Source: JAPPLB01 sp965218555 (GTDB lineage: Bacteria; Acidobacteriota; Terriglobia; Bryobacterales; UBA6623). Taken from it: DNA of 64,000 nucleotides. Under the pieces are notes generated by a model. The model did not search any database. It was given only the letters and a program-made list of their open reading frames with translations, and was not told the origin of the DNA. The stretch spans positions 3,162,001-3,226,000 of the forward strand of contig OZ244625.1 of assembly GCA_965218555.1 (NCBI GenBank), given 5' to 3'. A program made the position numbers and the translations under genes. Positions 34,556-44,672 of this stretch are shown piece by piece. Position 1 is the stretch's first letter; every line of letters begins with the position of its first letter.

Positions 34556-35419
34556 GTGGAATTCGGGCAAGGTAACTGCGTGAGGCGTGCAACGGACTCT
34601 CGCCTCGCGTCGGAAGAATCGTATCTGCTCGGCACCGATCCGGAGGAGGGGCGGCGTCTCGAGACGCAGCACCGCATGTGGGGGGAGGCAGCTCGCGACC
34701 TCTGGGACCGCGCCGGGTTCGGGGCGGGTAGTCGCCTGCTTGATCTCGGCTGCGGCCCGGGGTTCGCCTCCCTCGAGCTGGCGGACCGGGTTGGGGCCGG
34801 GGGCCAGGTGCTCGCGGTCGACAAGTCGGAGCGTTTCATCGCCGCGCTGGTCAACGAAGCGGAGCGTCTCGGAATCGAGCAGCTCACAGCGCGGGTGGAG
34901 CAGGTCGAGGAGTTGCGGCTGGAGCCCGCTTCGCTGGATGGCGCCTTCGTGCGCTGGTTTTTCTGCTTTCTGGCGGATCCGGCCCCGGTCATCGACCGCG
35001 TCGTGCTTGGTTTGAGGCCCGGCGGCCGTCTTGTGGTCTGGGATTACCTGAACTACAGCGCGACGATGCTCCAGCCGAGGAGCCCGGCGTTCGATCGCGT
35101 GCTCGCTGCGGTCTACGAAAGCTGGCGGCGCACCGGGGGCAGCCTGAACATCGGCAGACGCCTGCCGGGGCTGATCGCAGAGTCCGGCTGCCGCTTGGTC
35201 GACTTGGTCCCGCTGGTGCGGTTTGTCAGACCGGGCACGACATTCTGGGACTGGCCGACGCAGTTCTTCTTTGGCTACGTGCCGCGGCTGGTCGAAGCCG
35301 GCTTGTTGACGGAGTCGGAACGGAGCGCGTTCGAATCCGAATGGCGCGATCGCGAGCGGGACCCGGGCGCGTTCCTGTCGACGCCGCCGATGATCGGGAT
35401 CATCGCCGAGAAGGAGTAG
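34556..35419 (+). CDS. Class I SAM-dependent methyltransferase
   Basis: 287 residues from GTG. SAM motif I is textbook (SRLLDLGCGPGFASLEL), motif II acidic end VLAVDKSERF, then LDGAFVRWFFCFL and LRPGGRLVVWDYL. The C-terminal third (WPTQFFFGYVPRLVEAG) is a substrate-side lid. Family: UbiE/Methyltransf_11/25 type; target unknown. Followed after 135 bases by a GNAT gene. Confidence 0.85.
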   Translation: MEFGQGNCVRRATDSRLASEESYLLGTDPEEGRRLETQHRMWGEAARDLWDRAGFGAGSRLLDLGCGPGFASLELADRVGAGGQVLAVDKSERFIAALVNEAERLGIEQLTARVEQVEELRLEPASLDGAFVRWFFCFLADPAPVIDRVVLGLRPGGRLVVWDYLNYSATMLQPRSPAFDRVLAAVYESWRRTGGSLNIGRRLPGLIAESGCRLVDLVPLVRFVRPGTTFWDWPTQFFFGYVPRLVEAGLLTESERSAFESEWRDRERDPGAFLSTPPMIGIIAEKE

Positions 35420-35553
35420 CTCCGACGACGGCCCGCGTATTGGCGCGGCTCGGAGCGGCACTGCGCGGCGAATCGGATTGCCTCGAGGCTTGCTCCAATG
35501 CTCGTGGTTCCTCACCTTCTGGCTTGACAGATACTGGGGAATCGAGACCGGAG

Positions 35554-36072
35554 ATGCGACTCGATCTGGAATCATGCGGCGTGCGGTCTTTCCGCGACGC
35601 CGACGCGGCCGAACTGGCCCGGCACGCCAACAATCGAAAAGTGTGGCTGCGACTGCGCGACCAGTTCCCGCATCCATACACGATCGACGATGCGCGCAAC
35701 TTCATCGACCTGGCTCGCGACGGGCACCCCGAGACGATGTTCGCAATTACCGTCAGCGACGTGGCGGTTGGCGGGATCGGTGCAAAACTCCGCGACGACG
35801 TAGAGCGCTGCTCGGCGGAGGTCGGTTACTGGCTCGGCGAGCCGTACTGGGGCCGCGGCATCACGACACGCGCGCTTGCGGCGTTCACCCGCTTTGCCTT
35901 TACCGCTTACGACCTGGAACGATTGTACGCCGTGCCCTTCGCCTCGAACACCGCGTCATGTCGTGTGCTGCAGAAGGCCGGATATCGACTCGAGGGACGC
36001 ATGCGCCGGAGCGCCATCAAGGACGGCAAAGTGCAGGACCAGTTTTTGTACGCCATTCTGCGAGGAGATTAG
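35554..36072 (+). CDS. GNAT acetyltransferase (RimJ/RimL type)
   Basis: 172 residues from ATG 35554; a longer open frame upstream overlaps the methyltransferase and is low complexity. Marks: LDLESCGVRSFRDADAAELARHANN, EVGYWLGEPYWGRGITTRALAAF (acetyl-CoA loop), LYAVPFASNTASCRVLQKAGY and the final DQFLYAIL. RimJ/RimL-type enzymes acetylate protein N-termini or small amines. Probably a single-gene unit. Confidence 0.88.
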   Translation: MRLDLESCGVRSFRDADAAELARHANNRKVWLRLRDQFPHPYTIDDARNFIDLARDGHPETMFAITVSDVAVGGIGAKLRDDVERCSAEVGYWLGEPYWGRGITTRALAAFTRFAFTAYDLERLYAVPFASNTASCRVLQKAGYRLEGRMRRSAIKDGKVQDQFLYAILRGD

Positions 36073-36126
36073 AGCGACAACTGAAAACTCCTAGCGTCCA
36101 GCAAAGCATTCAGCGTACGGTCCGGG

Positions 36127-39100
36127 CTAGAATGTCAAGCGGAGACTGAACTGGAACTGTCTCGGGTCGAACGCCGACGCAAACGAGAACGGTTCCGTCA
36201 CCGGCCCGCGCCGACCGACGAGCCTATCCGGCAAGTCGTCGATCGTGGCATTCCCCACGATACCGTTCACGCCCTTGAAGTTCGTGTGGTTCAGGACATT
36301 GAACACCTCGCCAACAGCCTGCAGGCTCACTTCTTCCTTGAGGCTGAATGACCGTGCCAGTCGCAGGTCGATCCCGAAGAAACTCGGGCCGATTCCGACG
36401 TTCCGTCCGAGTCTCCACGGGCGATGCGTGTCGCTGTGACGGTCCCCGACCGTATCGAATCCCGCGTTCAGGTTGAACGGCGCGCCTGAGCGCGCGATCA
36501 CGATCCCGGAGAGAGTGAAGTCGGCGAGCAGGGCCTTCGCGAATCCCTGGCCCCTGGACGCCTTCCACGGAGACTGCGCCACGGCATGCGCGACAAAGCG
36601 GTGCCCGCGGTGAAAGTCAGAAAGGGCAAGTTCGTTACGCGCATCCCATTGCAGATGAGGCTCGAAGGCCGAGTTGTAGTCGGTGTTCTCGTCGATCGTC
36701 TTGCTCCACGTATGGTGCGCGGAAAGCGTGAAGCCGCGCGAGAATCTTTTCTTGAGCTGCAGGATCATGGCGTGATAGTGCGACCTGCCCCAGCTTCCGT
36801 AGACGTTGTCCTGGAAGATGAGTGGATTGTGGAAGCCCACGATCGGCCGGCCTGCTTCATTCGTTCCGGCCTGGAACACGTTGACGTCAAGGGGCCGAAT
36901 GATATGCAGGCCGCGGTTGTAGTTGTAGCCTGCAGACAACGCATAGCCGCCTACTTGCCGCTGGACTTCCAAGCTTCCCTGCTGTGAATAGGGATTCACC
37001 GTGTCGTCCACGACACGGAACCCGACGCGAAGGGGGTAATTCGGGCCGGGTTGGATACCGTGAATGGCCAGGTCTTCCCCGCGAATCTGTCTCTGGCCCA
37101 GAATCCCTCTCGCCTGCAGGGTCTGGTAGATCTCCGCTGAGGTCAGCGGCCCTCCGGTGAGCGCGCTGCGGATCCCAGGAGCCCCCGTCAATGGAATGAA
37201 CACCTGATGAATCTGCTGCTTCTCGCCAAGCAGGTCATTGATATACGAGATCTGCCCCTCGATTCGGGCGTAGAAGATTCCGTAGCCTCCGCGCACGACG
37301 GTTTTCGTGTTCGGGTTCCAGGCGAATCCCGCCCTCGGCGCCACGTTGTTGTTGTCGCGCGGAAACCGCGTCTTGAACTCGAGCTCGTGGCGCAGGCCGA
37401 GAGTCAGAAGGAACTTGGGCGTGACCCGGAGCGCGTCCTCGACATAGAAATTCGTGCGGTTCGTCCAGCCCAGCCAGTAAGGATTGCCGAAGCCTTGCTG
37501 GTATACGGTAGGCAGTCCGAGGACGTACGCCTGGAGAGCCGAAATGGGAGCGTCCACGGCAGCGGCAAGCCGGCCCAGGCCGGTAGCCGTCAGAGCGCCC
37601 TTGATCAGGCGCGACGTTCCGGTTCCGGCCGCGTTGTCGATGACGCTGGCAAGAGGCACCGCCTCACCGAAGATAAACCGGCCGCTGAGAAACGTCTCGG
37701 ACCGCACCCAGTTCCGGACCGGATTCGCATCCGCTCCGAACTTCAGTGTCTGGCGATCGGTGACCCGGATGAAATTCTGACGCACCTGGAAAACACGCTC
37801 GAGACCTCGGATCGGAAGGAAGAAGTCCCTGCCGAAGTTGCCGAATCCGGCGATTTCAATCGACGGGCCGTTGGGCTCGTAGGGCGTCGAACCGGCATCG
37901 TGATAAGCGAATCCCAGACGCGTCTCGCTGACCCAGCGGGGGCTGATCACGAACGTGTCTCCGAATGCCAGCGAGAATTCGCTGAGGTTCTGGTAGTATC
38001 CGCGATTGCGCGCATTCAACTCGCCGAATGACGTGTTGTCTCTGTCGTACCGGGTCCAGTTGCCGCGGAGGAACATGTTGTGGCCGTCTCGCAGGGCGTG
38101 GTCCAGGCGCGTGACAACCTGCTGCCGCAACTCCGAGAAGGGGAAGACTCCGCTGTTTTCCTCGAAGAGCGGCACGACGCCGGGATGATTGGCCGGCACG
38201 AGCGCCGCGGCGAGCTGGCCCACCAAGGGTCACAGCGAGCCAGCCCGGCAGCGCTGAGAACATTGACCAGGTCTTGCTGGGACTCCGTCAAGGACGTGAG
38301 AAACGATCGATCGGACAGCAGCGGAATGATCTGCGACTCGTGGCGGTCCAGGCGTTCGTACGTGACGGAGTAGAACTTCTTGTTGCGCTCGATGGGGCCC
38401 CCGATCGACGCGCCGCTCTGCGCCCTCGTGTATGGGCTCTTGCCCGGGTCGAAGTAGTTCCGGGCCTGGAACCTGCGATTGCGCACCAAGTCGAAGAGCG
38501 ATCCGTGAACCTCGTTCGTGCCGCTCCTCGTCACGATGTTGATGGCGCCGCCAGGAGCCCCGCCCTGCTCGGTCGAGAACGAATTCCTGTTGACCTGGAA
38601 TTCGTAAACGGCCTCCTGGCTGATCTGGGATCGCACGCCTCACGTGATCGAGACGTTGTCCAGGCCGTCGATCATGAACGTGTTGCCGCATCCGTTGGTG
38701 CCGCCGATGCCGAGCCTGGAGCTGCCCGTAGTGGTGATGCGGCGATCTGTCGCGTTGGCGACATAATTCGTGTCCACCACTCCCGGCGTCAGAAGGCCCA
38801 GGGAAAGGTAATCCCTGCGATTGATCGGGAGATTCTGAATGCGTACGGAGTCGATATGGTCCGCCTGCTACACTCGCTGGGGATCGATCACCGTCCTGGC
38901 CGATTCGCCGGACACGACAATACTCTGTTCGGCCGCAGCTACGGATAGCTGGGGAGAGACAGCGGCTGTTTCCCCAACGCGCACTTCAAGGCCATCGACC
39001 TCAAGCGCCGCGAAATTCGATGCTTCGAACCTGAGCGAGTACCGTCCCGGCTCGACGTACCGAAACACGAACTCGCCGGTTGCGGACGTCTCTGATTCCC

Positions 39101-39290
39101 TCTGGACGCCGCGGTTCTCCTCCACCGCGCTGACGGTCACTCCCGGGATGACGGCCCCGGACTCGTCGTAGACGACGCCGCTGATGCTGCCCGTATCCGT
39201 CTGGCCGGGGAGCAATGTTCCGCAAGCGACAACCAGGCAGAAAGCCATCCGCAAGAGCGCAGCCCTATTGGCAAAGCAATGGCACCGCAT
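36127..39290 (-). pseudogene. Broken TonB-dependent receptor (Oar-like, acidobacterial type)
   Basis: About 1055 codons in three pieces. The first (39290-38868) has a signal peptide and a carboxypeptidase-regulatory domain (TGSISGVVYDESGAVIPGVTV); it ends at an in-frame TAG at 38868-38870, after which the plug domain continues in frame (RIQNLPINRRDYLSLGLL). A second in-frame stop, TGA, is at 38640-38642 (NVSIT*GVRSQIS). Near 38222-38230 one base is gained or lost and the barrel continues to its normal aromatic end, FQFSLRLTF. Otherwise the length and domains are complete. Two nonsense changes plus a frameshift suggest recent inactivation, or a poor assembly. Such receptors take up oligosaccharides or siderophores. 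Confidence 0.85.
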
Positions 39291-39525
39291 TGCTGACCCC
39301 TTCACAATTGGTGGTGTATGAGATTCTAGCAACGCCCTTCATGCTCAATGCCGATTGCGAATGGCGTGTTCCATCCGTACGAGGGCATGGTCAACGTAAC
39401 GCTTCACATCCAAGCTGCTGAATGTTGTCTGCACGTTGCTCTCTGTATGGCAAGGCTTCGACCGGAACGGTAGACTTACAGCGGTGCCGTGATACGACTT
39501 CCCAGGACGCCTCAAGTACAGGAAG

Positions 39526-41955
39526 GTGAGTCGGATGGCTGCAAACCCGCAAACGCACCCCAATAAACTGCCAGGATTGCAGCGGCGTGATCTGAGGATA
39601 CTGGAGAGCATCCAGAATCGAGTGCTTTGGCTCAGTACGCAGATCGTCCACTACGCCAATAACGTTCGTGACAACCCCGACGGCCTCAAGGTCGGAGGTC
39701 ATCAAGCCAGTTCGGCCTCGATGGTCAGCTTGATGACCGCACTCTACTTCCATGAGCTGCGGCGCGGCGACTTTGTGGCTGTCAAACCACATGCTTCGCC
39801 GGTATTCCATGCCATTCAATTCCTGCTTGGCAATCTGCCCGCCGACAAACTCACGCAACTCCGGGCATACCAGGGCCTTCAGGCCTATCCAAGCCGCACC
39901 AAGGACGTGGACCCGGTGGACTTCTCAACCGGATCGGTCGGCCTGGGCGCCGTGGCGCCGAACTTCGCAGCCCTGACGGCCCGATACGTCAGGGACCACT
40001 TCGGTACCGGCGGCTCTCACCGCTTTATCGCTCTGATTGGCGATGCGGAACTAGACGAGGGCAACGTGTGGGAAGCCCTGGGTGAGGACAATCTCCTTGC
40101 TCTTGATCAAGTCCTCTGGATCGTCGACCTCAATCGCCAAAGCCTCGACCGCGTCGTGCCGAGCGGGAAAGCTCAAAAGATCGAAGAGATGTTCCGTGTC
40201 CACGACTGGCAGGTCATCGAGGTCAAGTACGGCCGCCGGCTCCAGGCCTATTTTCAGCGTCCCAATGGGAACCGCCTCCGTGAGCGCATCGACTTGATGA
40301 CGAACGACGAATACCAGAGCCTGCTGCGGATCAGCGACGGCAACGTGATCCGCGAGCACTTGGCCCGTTCCAATGGCTCGGTGGATCACGAGTTGCTAGG
40401 ACTGCTCGAAGATTGCCCCACGGCAGAAATCCGGGATCTGTTGGCGGACCTCGGCGGCCACGACCTCGACATGATCCTTGATGCTTACCAGGAGGCGGAT
40501 CGGGTGCGGGACCGCCCTGTCGTCATCATTGCCTACACCATCAAGGGTTGGGGCCTCCCGATTGCGGGAGATCCGCTCAATCACTCCAAGCTTTTGACGG
40601 CCGCGCAGATGGACGAGTTGCAGGTGCAACTGGGAGTGCCTCAAGGAGGAGAGTTTGCGAGTTTTGCGCCCGGAAGCGAGGAGGCGAGCCACATCCAGTG
40701 CTGCAAAGCTCGACTCTCGACCGGGAGAAAGCCCCGCAGGTCAGCAGGCCCGCGCGCTGGCGAGATTCCCGAGACCTTTGGCTCCGTCCATAGGGGCAGG
40801 CATTCGACGCAGCAGGTTCTGGGCACACTGCTCACCTCGCTTGCTCGCCGGCCCGAGATCGCGGCCAGGATCGTTACGACGTCTCCCGACGTGGCCAGTT
40901 CGACGAACCTGGGTGGGTGGATCAACAAGATGGGCGTCTACAGTTCCCGAGCCCGGATCAACTATTTCAAAGAAGCCCAGATCCCTCAATTACTGAACTG
41001 GGAGCAGTCCCCGCGGGGCCAGCATATCGAGCTGGGTATCTCCGAGAATGACTTTTTTCTGCTGCTGACCGCCCTGGGGCTGTCCAGCGAGTTCTTTGGC
41101 GAAACCCTGCTTCCGATCGGCACCATTTACGACACGTTCATCTCCCGCGGACTGGATGCTTTGAACTACGGCCTGTACTGCAAATCGAAGTTCCTCTTCG
41201 TGGGCTCGCCATCGGGAATCACCCTCAGCCGCGAAGGAGGAGCCCATCAATCCGTGATCACGCCTTCGATCGGTGCGGAACTGCCTCATCTGGTCTACTA
41301 CGAACCCTGCTTTGGACAAGAGTTGGAGTGGATCCTGCTGGCCGGCCTGCGTAATCTGCTGGACCGCGAGCGTGGCAGGTCCGTATATCTGAGGTTATCC
41401 ACGGCGCCGATTGATCAAGGACTGTTTCCACTCGAACCTGGAAGCGCCAAAGAATCGGAACTACGCCGGGACGTTCTGCGCGGCGCCTACCGGCTTGTCG
41501 ATCACAGGACCCACTCGGACTACCGGCCGGGCGAAAACGTCGCCCACATCTTCGCTTGCGGGGTCATGGTGCCGATCGCATTGGAAGCGAGCCGGGCATT
41601 GGAACGGCGGGGGATTCTAGCCAACGTCGTCAACATGACGAGCCCGGGTCTGCTGTATCGCGGTTGGAAGCACGCTACCCGTCTTCGCGCAAGGAACCCT
41701 CGGGTGCATTCCACTGCTCTGCTCGAACACCTGATTACAGAGACAGAGCGAGCCTGTCCGATTGTGACTGTCATCGACGGTCATTCTCATACGCTTTCTT
41801 TTCTGGGAGCGGTGTTCGGCACGAGGACGGTTTCCCTGGGAGTCGATGAGTTTGGCCAGACCGGCAGCCGCCAGGAACTCTACGAGCATTACGGCATCTC
41901 GGCATCGGCCATCGTCGAGGCTGTGGAGTCGACACTGAGGTCGGACCCCTCTTGA
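39526..41955 (+). CDS. Pyruvate-dehydrogenase-E1/transketolase-like protein (AceE-type, short)
   Basis: 809 residues from GTG (an ATG 3 codons in is equally likely, with AGGAAGG upstream). The thiamine-diphosphate motif is clear: GDAELDEGNVWEALGEDNLLALDQVLWIVDLN. GGHQASSASMVSL and KPHASPVFHAIQFLLG match the homodimeric E1 start; the pyrimidine domain has GISENDFFLLLTALGLS and SREGGAHQSVITPSIG. It lacks the first about 75 residues that in AceE bind E2, and no E2 or E3 gene lies nearby. It may act on another 2-oxoacid or ketose, or supply a different complex. Confidence 0.8.
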   Translation: MSRMAANPQTHPNKLPGLQRRDLRILESIQNRVLWLSTQIVHYANNVRDNPDGLKVGGHQASSASMVSLMTALYFHELRRGDFVAVKPHASPVFHAIQFLLGNLPADKLTQLRAYQGLQAYPSRTKDVDPVDFSTGSVGLGAVAPNFAALTARYVRDHFGTGGSHRFIALIGDAELDEGNVWEALGEDNLLALDQVLWIVDLNRQSLDRVVPSGKAQKIEEMFRVHDWQVIEVKYGRRLQAYFQRPNGNRLRERIDLMTNDEYQSLLRISDGNVIREHLARSNGSVDHELLGLLEDCPTAEIRDLLADLGGHDLDMILDAYQEADRVRDRPVVIIAYTIKGWGLPIAGDPLNHSKLLTAAQMDELQVQLGVPQGGEFASFAPGSEEASHIQCCKARLSTGRKPRRSAGPRAGEIPETFGSVHRGRHSTQQVLGTLLTSLARRPEIAARIVTTSPDVASSTNLGGWINKMGVYSSRARINYFKEAQIPQLLNWEQSPRGQHIELGISENDFFLLLTALGLSSEFFGETLLPIGTIYDTFISRGLDALNYGLYCKSKFLFVGSPSGITLSREGGAHQSVITPSIGAELPHLVYYEPCFGQELEWILLAGLRNLLDRERGRSVYLRLSTAPIDQGLFPLEPGSAKESELRRDVLRGAYRLVDHRTHSDYRPGENVAHIFACGVMVPIALEASRALERRGILANVVNMTSPGLLYRGWKHATRLRARNPRVHSTALLEHLITETERACPIVTVIDGHSHTLSFLGAVFGTRTVSLGVDEFGQTGSRQELYEHYGISASAIVEAVESTLRSDPS

Positions 41956-42637
41956 GAACGGCTTTAGCAACCTGTGGCAAAAGTCGGGGTTCTGGCTCGA
42001 CCAGCTTGATCGGGTGACGTACCCTCAACGGCATTGCGATGGGCAAGAAACCAGCGGCGCGACAGGTGTCGCCGACGTGGGTAAACACGGAGGACCTTCT
42101 GACGAGCGCGGGGCATCCTTTCTTCATGTTCCTCTGGGTTCGGGATGAGGTCGGCCGTCCTGAAGCCGTGGACGGCGATCAAGGTCTTGACCACCTCCAG
42201 CGCCCTGTCCCTGTCATATACCAGATCGATTGCTATCTTATCCGTGTATTGATTGAGCAGGGCCTTCGCCACCGTCGCGGCTGGTGCGGTCTTGCCGACA
42301 TGACGGCGCGCGCGTAGACGGTCGACAGGTCCAAGCTGTACTCCCGCCCCGGACCCCATTGGGAGAAGCTCAGTGCTGCAGTAGCCGCCAGCCATGTTCG
42401 TAATCAGCTCACGAACCCTGAATCTCTGTGTCCAACACGGCGATTCACCTCGCCGTTCAAAGGCGGGAACACGCTCCAAATTATCCACGTTTCTCGGTGA
42501 GTTCGGCGAACTCGATATCGCCTTACGCCATCAAGATCATCGTATTGGCCATCGAAACTTGGCAAGGGCCACCGTAGGTCATTCGACATGATTGGTGCCA
42601 ATGCTGATCTGGGACGCCCTTCACCAGCGGGGCAGAG
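41956..42637. other. Decayed sequence between AceE-like and TlpA-like genes
   Basis: 680 bases. The minus strand around 42240-42165 encodes KIAIDLVYDRDRALEVVKTLIAV, which looks like a real protein fragment, then loses frame. A similar piece occurs at about 45815-45765. Nothing intact is present. Confidence 0.5.
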
Positions 42638-43699
42638 TTGCACAATAGAGTATTGTATTGGCGTGGGTGGATTTGGGGACCTATAAGGATTGACGTCATC
42701 AACGGATCCCCAAACTTGAGAACGGTATTGACCTGGAATCACAGAAAGATCGCTTGGTTCGCAGTTGGGGGACTGTTTGCGTTGGGCAGCACGGTGGTCC
42801 ACTACCAAGTCAAGGTCGTGATGTTGCGGACAGGCAATGTGGCCGCCACCAAGCTAAGAGACCTCCAGGTAGGTAGTGAATCTCCAGATTTTTCCGCAAG
42901 CGACCTGGAAGGACATCAGGTCGTGTTATCGGAGTTTGAGGATCAAAAGGTAGTGGTGTTGGACTTCTGGGCGTCTTGGTGCCCCCCATGCCTGGAAGCT
43001 ATGCCGACACTGCAGGAACTCCATGATGAATTCAAGGGGCGCCCCGTGGAGATCCTCGCTGTCAACCTTGGACAAGGTCGCGAACACATTCGAAGCTTCC
43101 TCGAGCGCGGGAAATATACCTTCCGCGTGGTGCTGGATGAGCGCCAGACTATTGGCAACCAATTCGGAGTCAACGCGATTCCCGCGCTGGTCGTGGTAGA
43201 CGCGGACGGCCGTGTGGCGCACACCCAGGTCGGTTACAGTCCGAGCGCGGCAAACGAACTGCGCGAACTGCTGAAACGCCTCACGCAAGAACTCCAGCCG
43301 GCCACTCGGAGTCCCAGTGAAGACTCGCTAGGTGACCGGAATCCAACCGCCGCCGACACGAGTCCTGCGGCCGGGCTTCCAGGCGAGGGCGCAGCAGGAG
43401 TTCGGAATCCCCGCATCCTGCACGAAGTGGAGCCACATCATACGAATGCGGCTCGCGACGCCAACGTCCAAGGCACCGTGACGCTATCGCTTGAGGTTTG
43501 GGAGGACGGCGCAGCGCACAATATCCGCGTGCTCCGTGGCGCGGGCTACCACAAACATGCCCTCACGCCCGATCATAGTGCTGCATGGTTCCAGGCAACT
43601 TTCGCTGTTGCTGCGCCAACTTTCTGTGCGCGGAGAACCGATACAGGAGTGTGGCGAGGGTGTCACCACTTGGGAATAAAAGTGAGCCAATTGGGCTGA
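42638..43699 (+). CDS. Membrane-anchored TlpA-like thioredoxin with degenerate TonB C-terminal domain
   Basis: 353 residues as drawn from TTG 42638; TTG 42716 is an alternative. One helix (IAWFAVGGLFALGSTVV) anchors it. Residues about 90-225 form a thioredoxin fold with WCPPC (active-site CxxC), FRVVLDERQTIGNQFGV and cis-Pro in IPALVVV, i.e. TlpA/ResA type. A linker follows, then a TonB-C-like stretch (PRILHEVEPHHTNAARDANVQGTVTLSLEVWEDGAAHNIRVLRGAGY). After GAGY the expected LDxxAxxAVxxWxFxP is missing and the tail looks frameshifted. It is 61 bases ahead of the ABC genes. Confidence 0.65.
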   Translation: MHNRVLYWRGWIWGPIRIDVINGSPNLRTVLTWNHRKIAWFAVGGLFALGSTVVHYQVKVVMLRTGNVAATKLRDLQVGSESPDFSASDLEGHQVVLSEFEDQKVVVLDFWASWCPPCLEAMPTLQELHDEFKGRPVEILAVNLGQGREHIRSFLERGKYTFRVVLDERQTIGNQFGVNAIPALVVVDADGRVAHTQVGYSPSAANELRELLKRLTQELQPATRSPSEDSLGDRNPTAADTSPAAGLPGEGAAGVRNPRILHEVEPHHTNAARDANVQGTVTLSLEVWEDGAAHNIRVLRGAGYHKHALTPDHSAAWFQATFAVAAPTFCARRTDTGVWRGCHHLGIKVSQLG

Positions 43700-43760
43700 C
43701 GGGTCGCATGACAAGGCGCCGCCAAACCAATGGCTCCGAGGTGAAGTCTGAGCTGGGTCG

Positions 43761-44672
43761 ATGAGCGTAATCCGCACCGAGAATCTAGGAAAGACCTATC
43801 GCGGAGGCAAGACCGCCCTGGAGAGGCTGGACTTGGAAGTGACCGCGGGCGAAGTGTTTGGATTCCTGGGACCCAACGGCGCCGGTAAGTCCACGACCAT
43901 TCAGTTGCTGTTGAATCTGATCCGACCCACCACAGGAACTGCGTACTTGTTCGACAAACCCGTCACGTGCGTGAAGATTCGCCAGCGGGTTGGTTACCTG
44001 CCAGAGTCTGTGAATCTGCACGTCTACTACAAGGGCCAGCGTCTGCTCGAGTTCTACTCGGGCCTTCTCGGCATCGAACGCGCGGACCGTTCACGGAGGG
44101 CGATGGATGTGCTCGCACAGGTGGGCCTCCTGGACGCCGCCGACCAAGCGGTCTCGCAGTATTCCAAGGGGATGTTGCAACGCCTGGGGCTGGCGCAGGC
44201 GCTGATCAATGATCCTGAACTGTTGATTCTTGATGAACCTACGTCGAATCTCGACCCGATCGCACGCCGGGATTTCCGCAATATTGTCCTTCAATCGAAG
44301 GCAAGTGGGAAAACGGTATTCATTTGTTCGCACATCCTCTCCGAAGTCGAATCAGTGTGTGACCGCGTGGCCATCCTGCAAGAGGGCGAAATGAAGCAGG
44401 TGGGCACACTGGAGGAGTTATCGCGCGCAAAGGCGTTCCGGATAGTTGTCAGGGATCTGCCGGCCACTATCATGGAATGGTTGGCAACGTCCAATGCGCG
44501 ACTGACGCTACGAGGCGGAGAGGCCACGATCGAGTGCGCCGACGAAACGCTGTTGCGCGAGGTGGAGCAGGCGCTGGAGAAAAGCGGAGCTGATATCGAG
44601 CGAGTAGAAACTCAGATGCAATCGTTGGAGGAGATCTTCTTTGGAGCCATCGACCGCCAGGAGGTGCCATGA
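43761..44672 (+). CDS. ABC transporter ATP-binding protein (ABC-2 exporter)
   Basis: 303 residues. Walker A GPNGAGKST near residue 37, Q-loop in VGYLPESVNL, signature as SQYSKGMLQRLGLA (LSGG replaced by YSKG, usual for this exporter group), Walker B LLILDEPTSNLDP and H-loop in FICSHILSEVE. The C-terminal about 80 residues are the extension of NosF/YhbG-like subunits. It ends in ATGA overlap with the permease gene. Cargo unknown. Confidence 0.92.
   Translation: MSVIRTENLGKTYRGGKTALERLDLEVTAGEVFGFLGPNGAGKSTTIQLLLNLIRPTTGTAYLFDKPVTCVKIRQRVGYLPESVNLHVYYKGQRLLEFYSGLLGIERADRSRRAMDVLAQVGLLDAADQAVSQYSKGMLQRLGLAQALINDPELLILDEPTSNLDPIARRDFRNIVLQSKASGKTVFICSHILSEVESVCDRVAILQEGEMKQVGTLEELSRAKAFRIVVRDLPATIMEWLATSNARLTLRGGEATIECADETLLREVEQALEKSGADIERVETQMQSLEEIFFGAIDRQEVP

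Noticed and set aside
34265..35677. 470-codon minus-strand frame
   Set aside because: It opposes the methyltransferase with its textbook SAM motif; composition is antisense-like, rich in Arg, Pro and Gln.
41961..41990. Further REP copy (cctgtggcaaaagtc)
   Set aside because: The match to the REP end is only about 14 bases with no inverted partner nearby; it could be chance.
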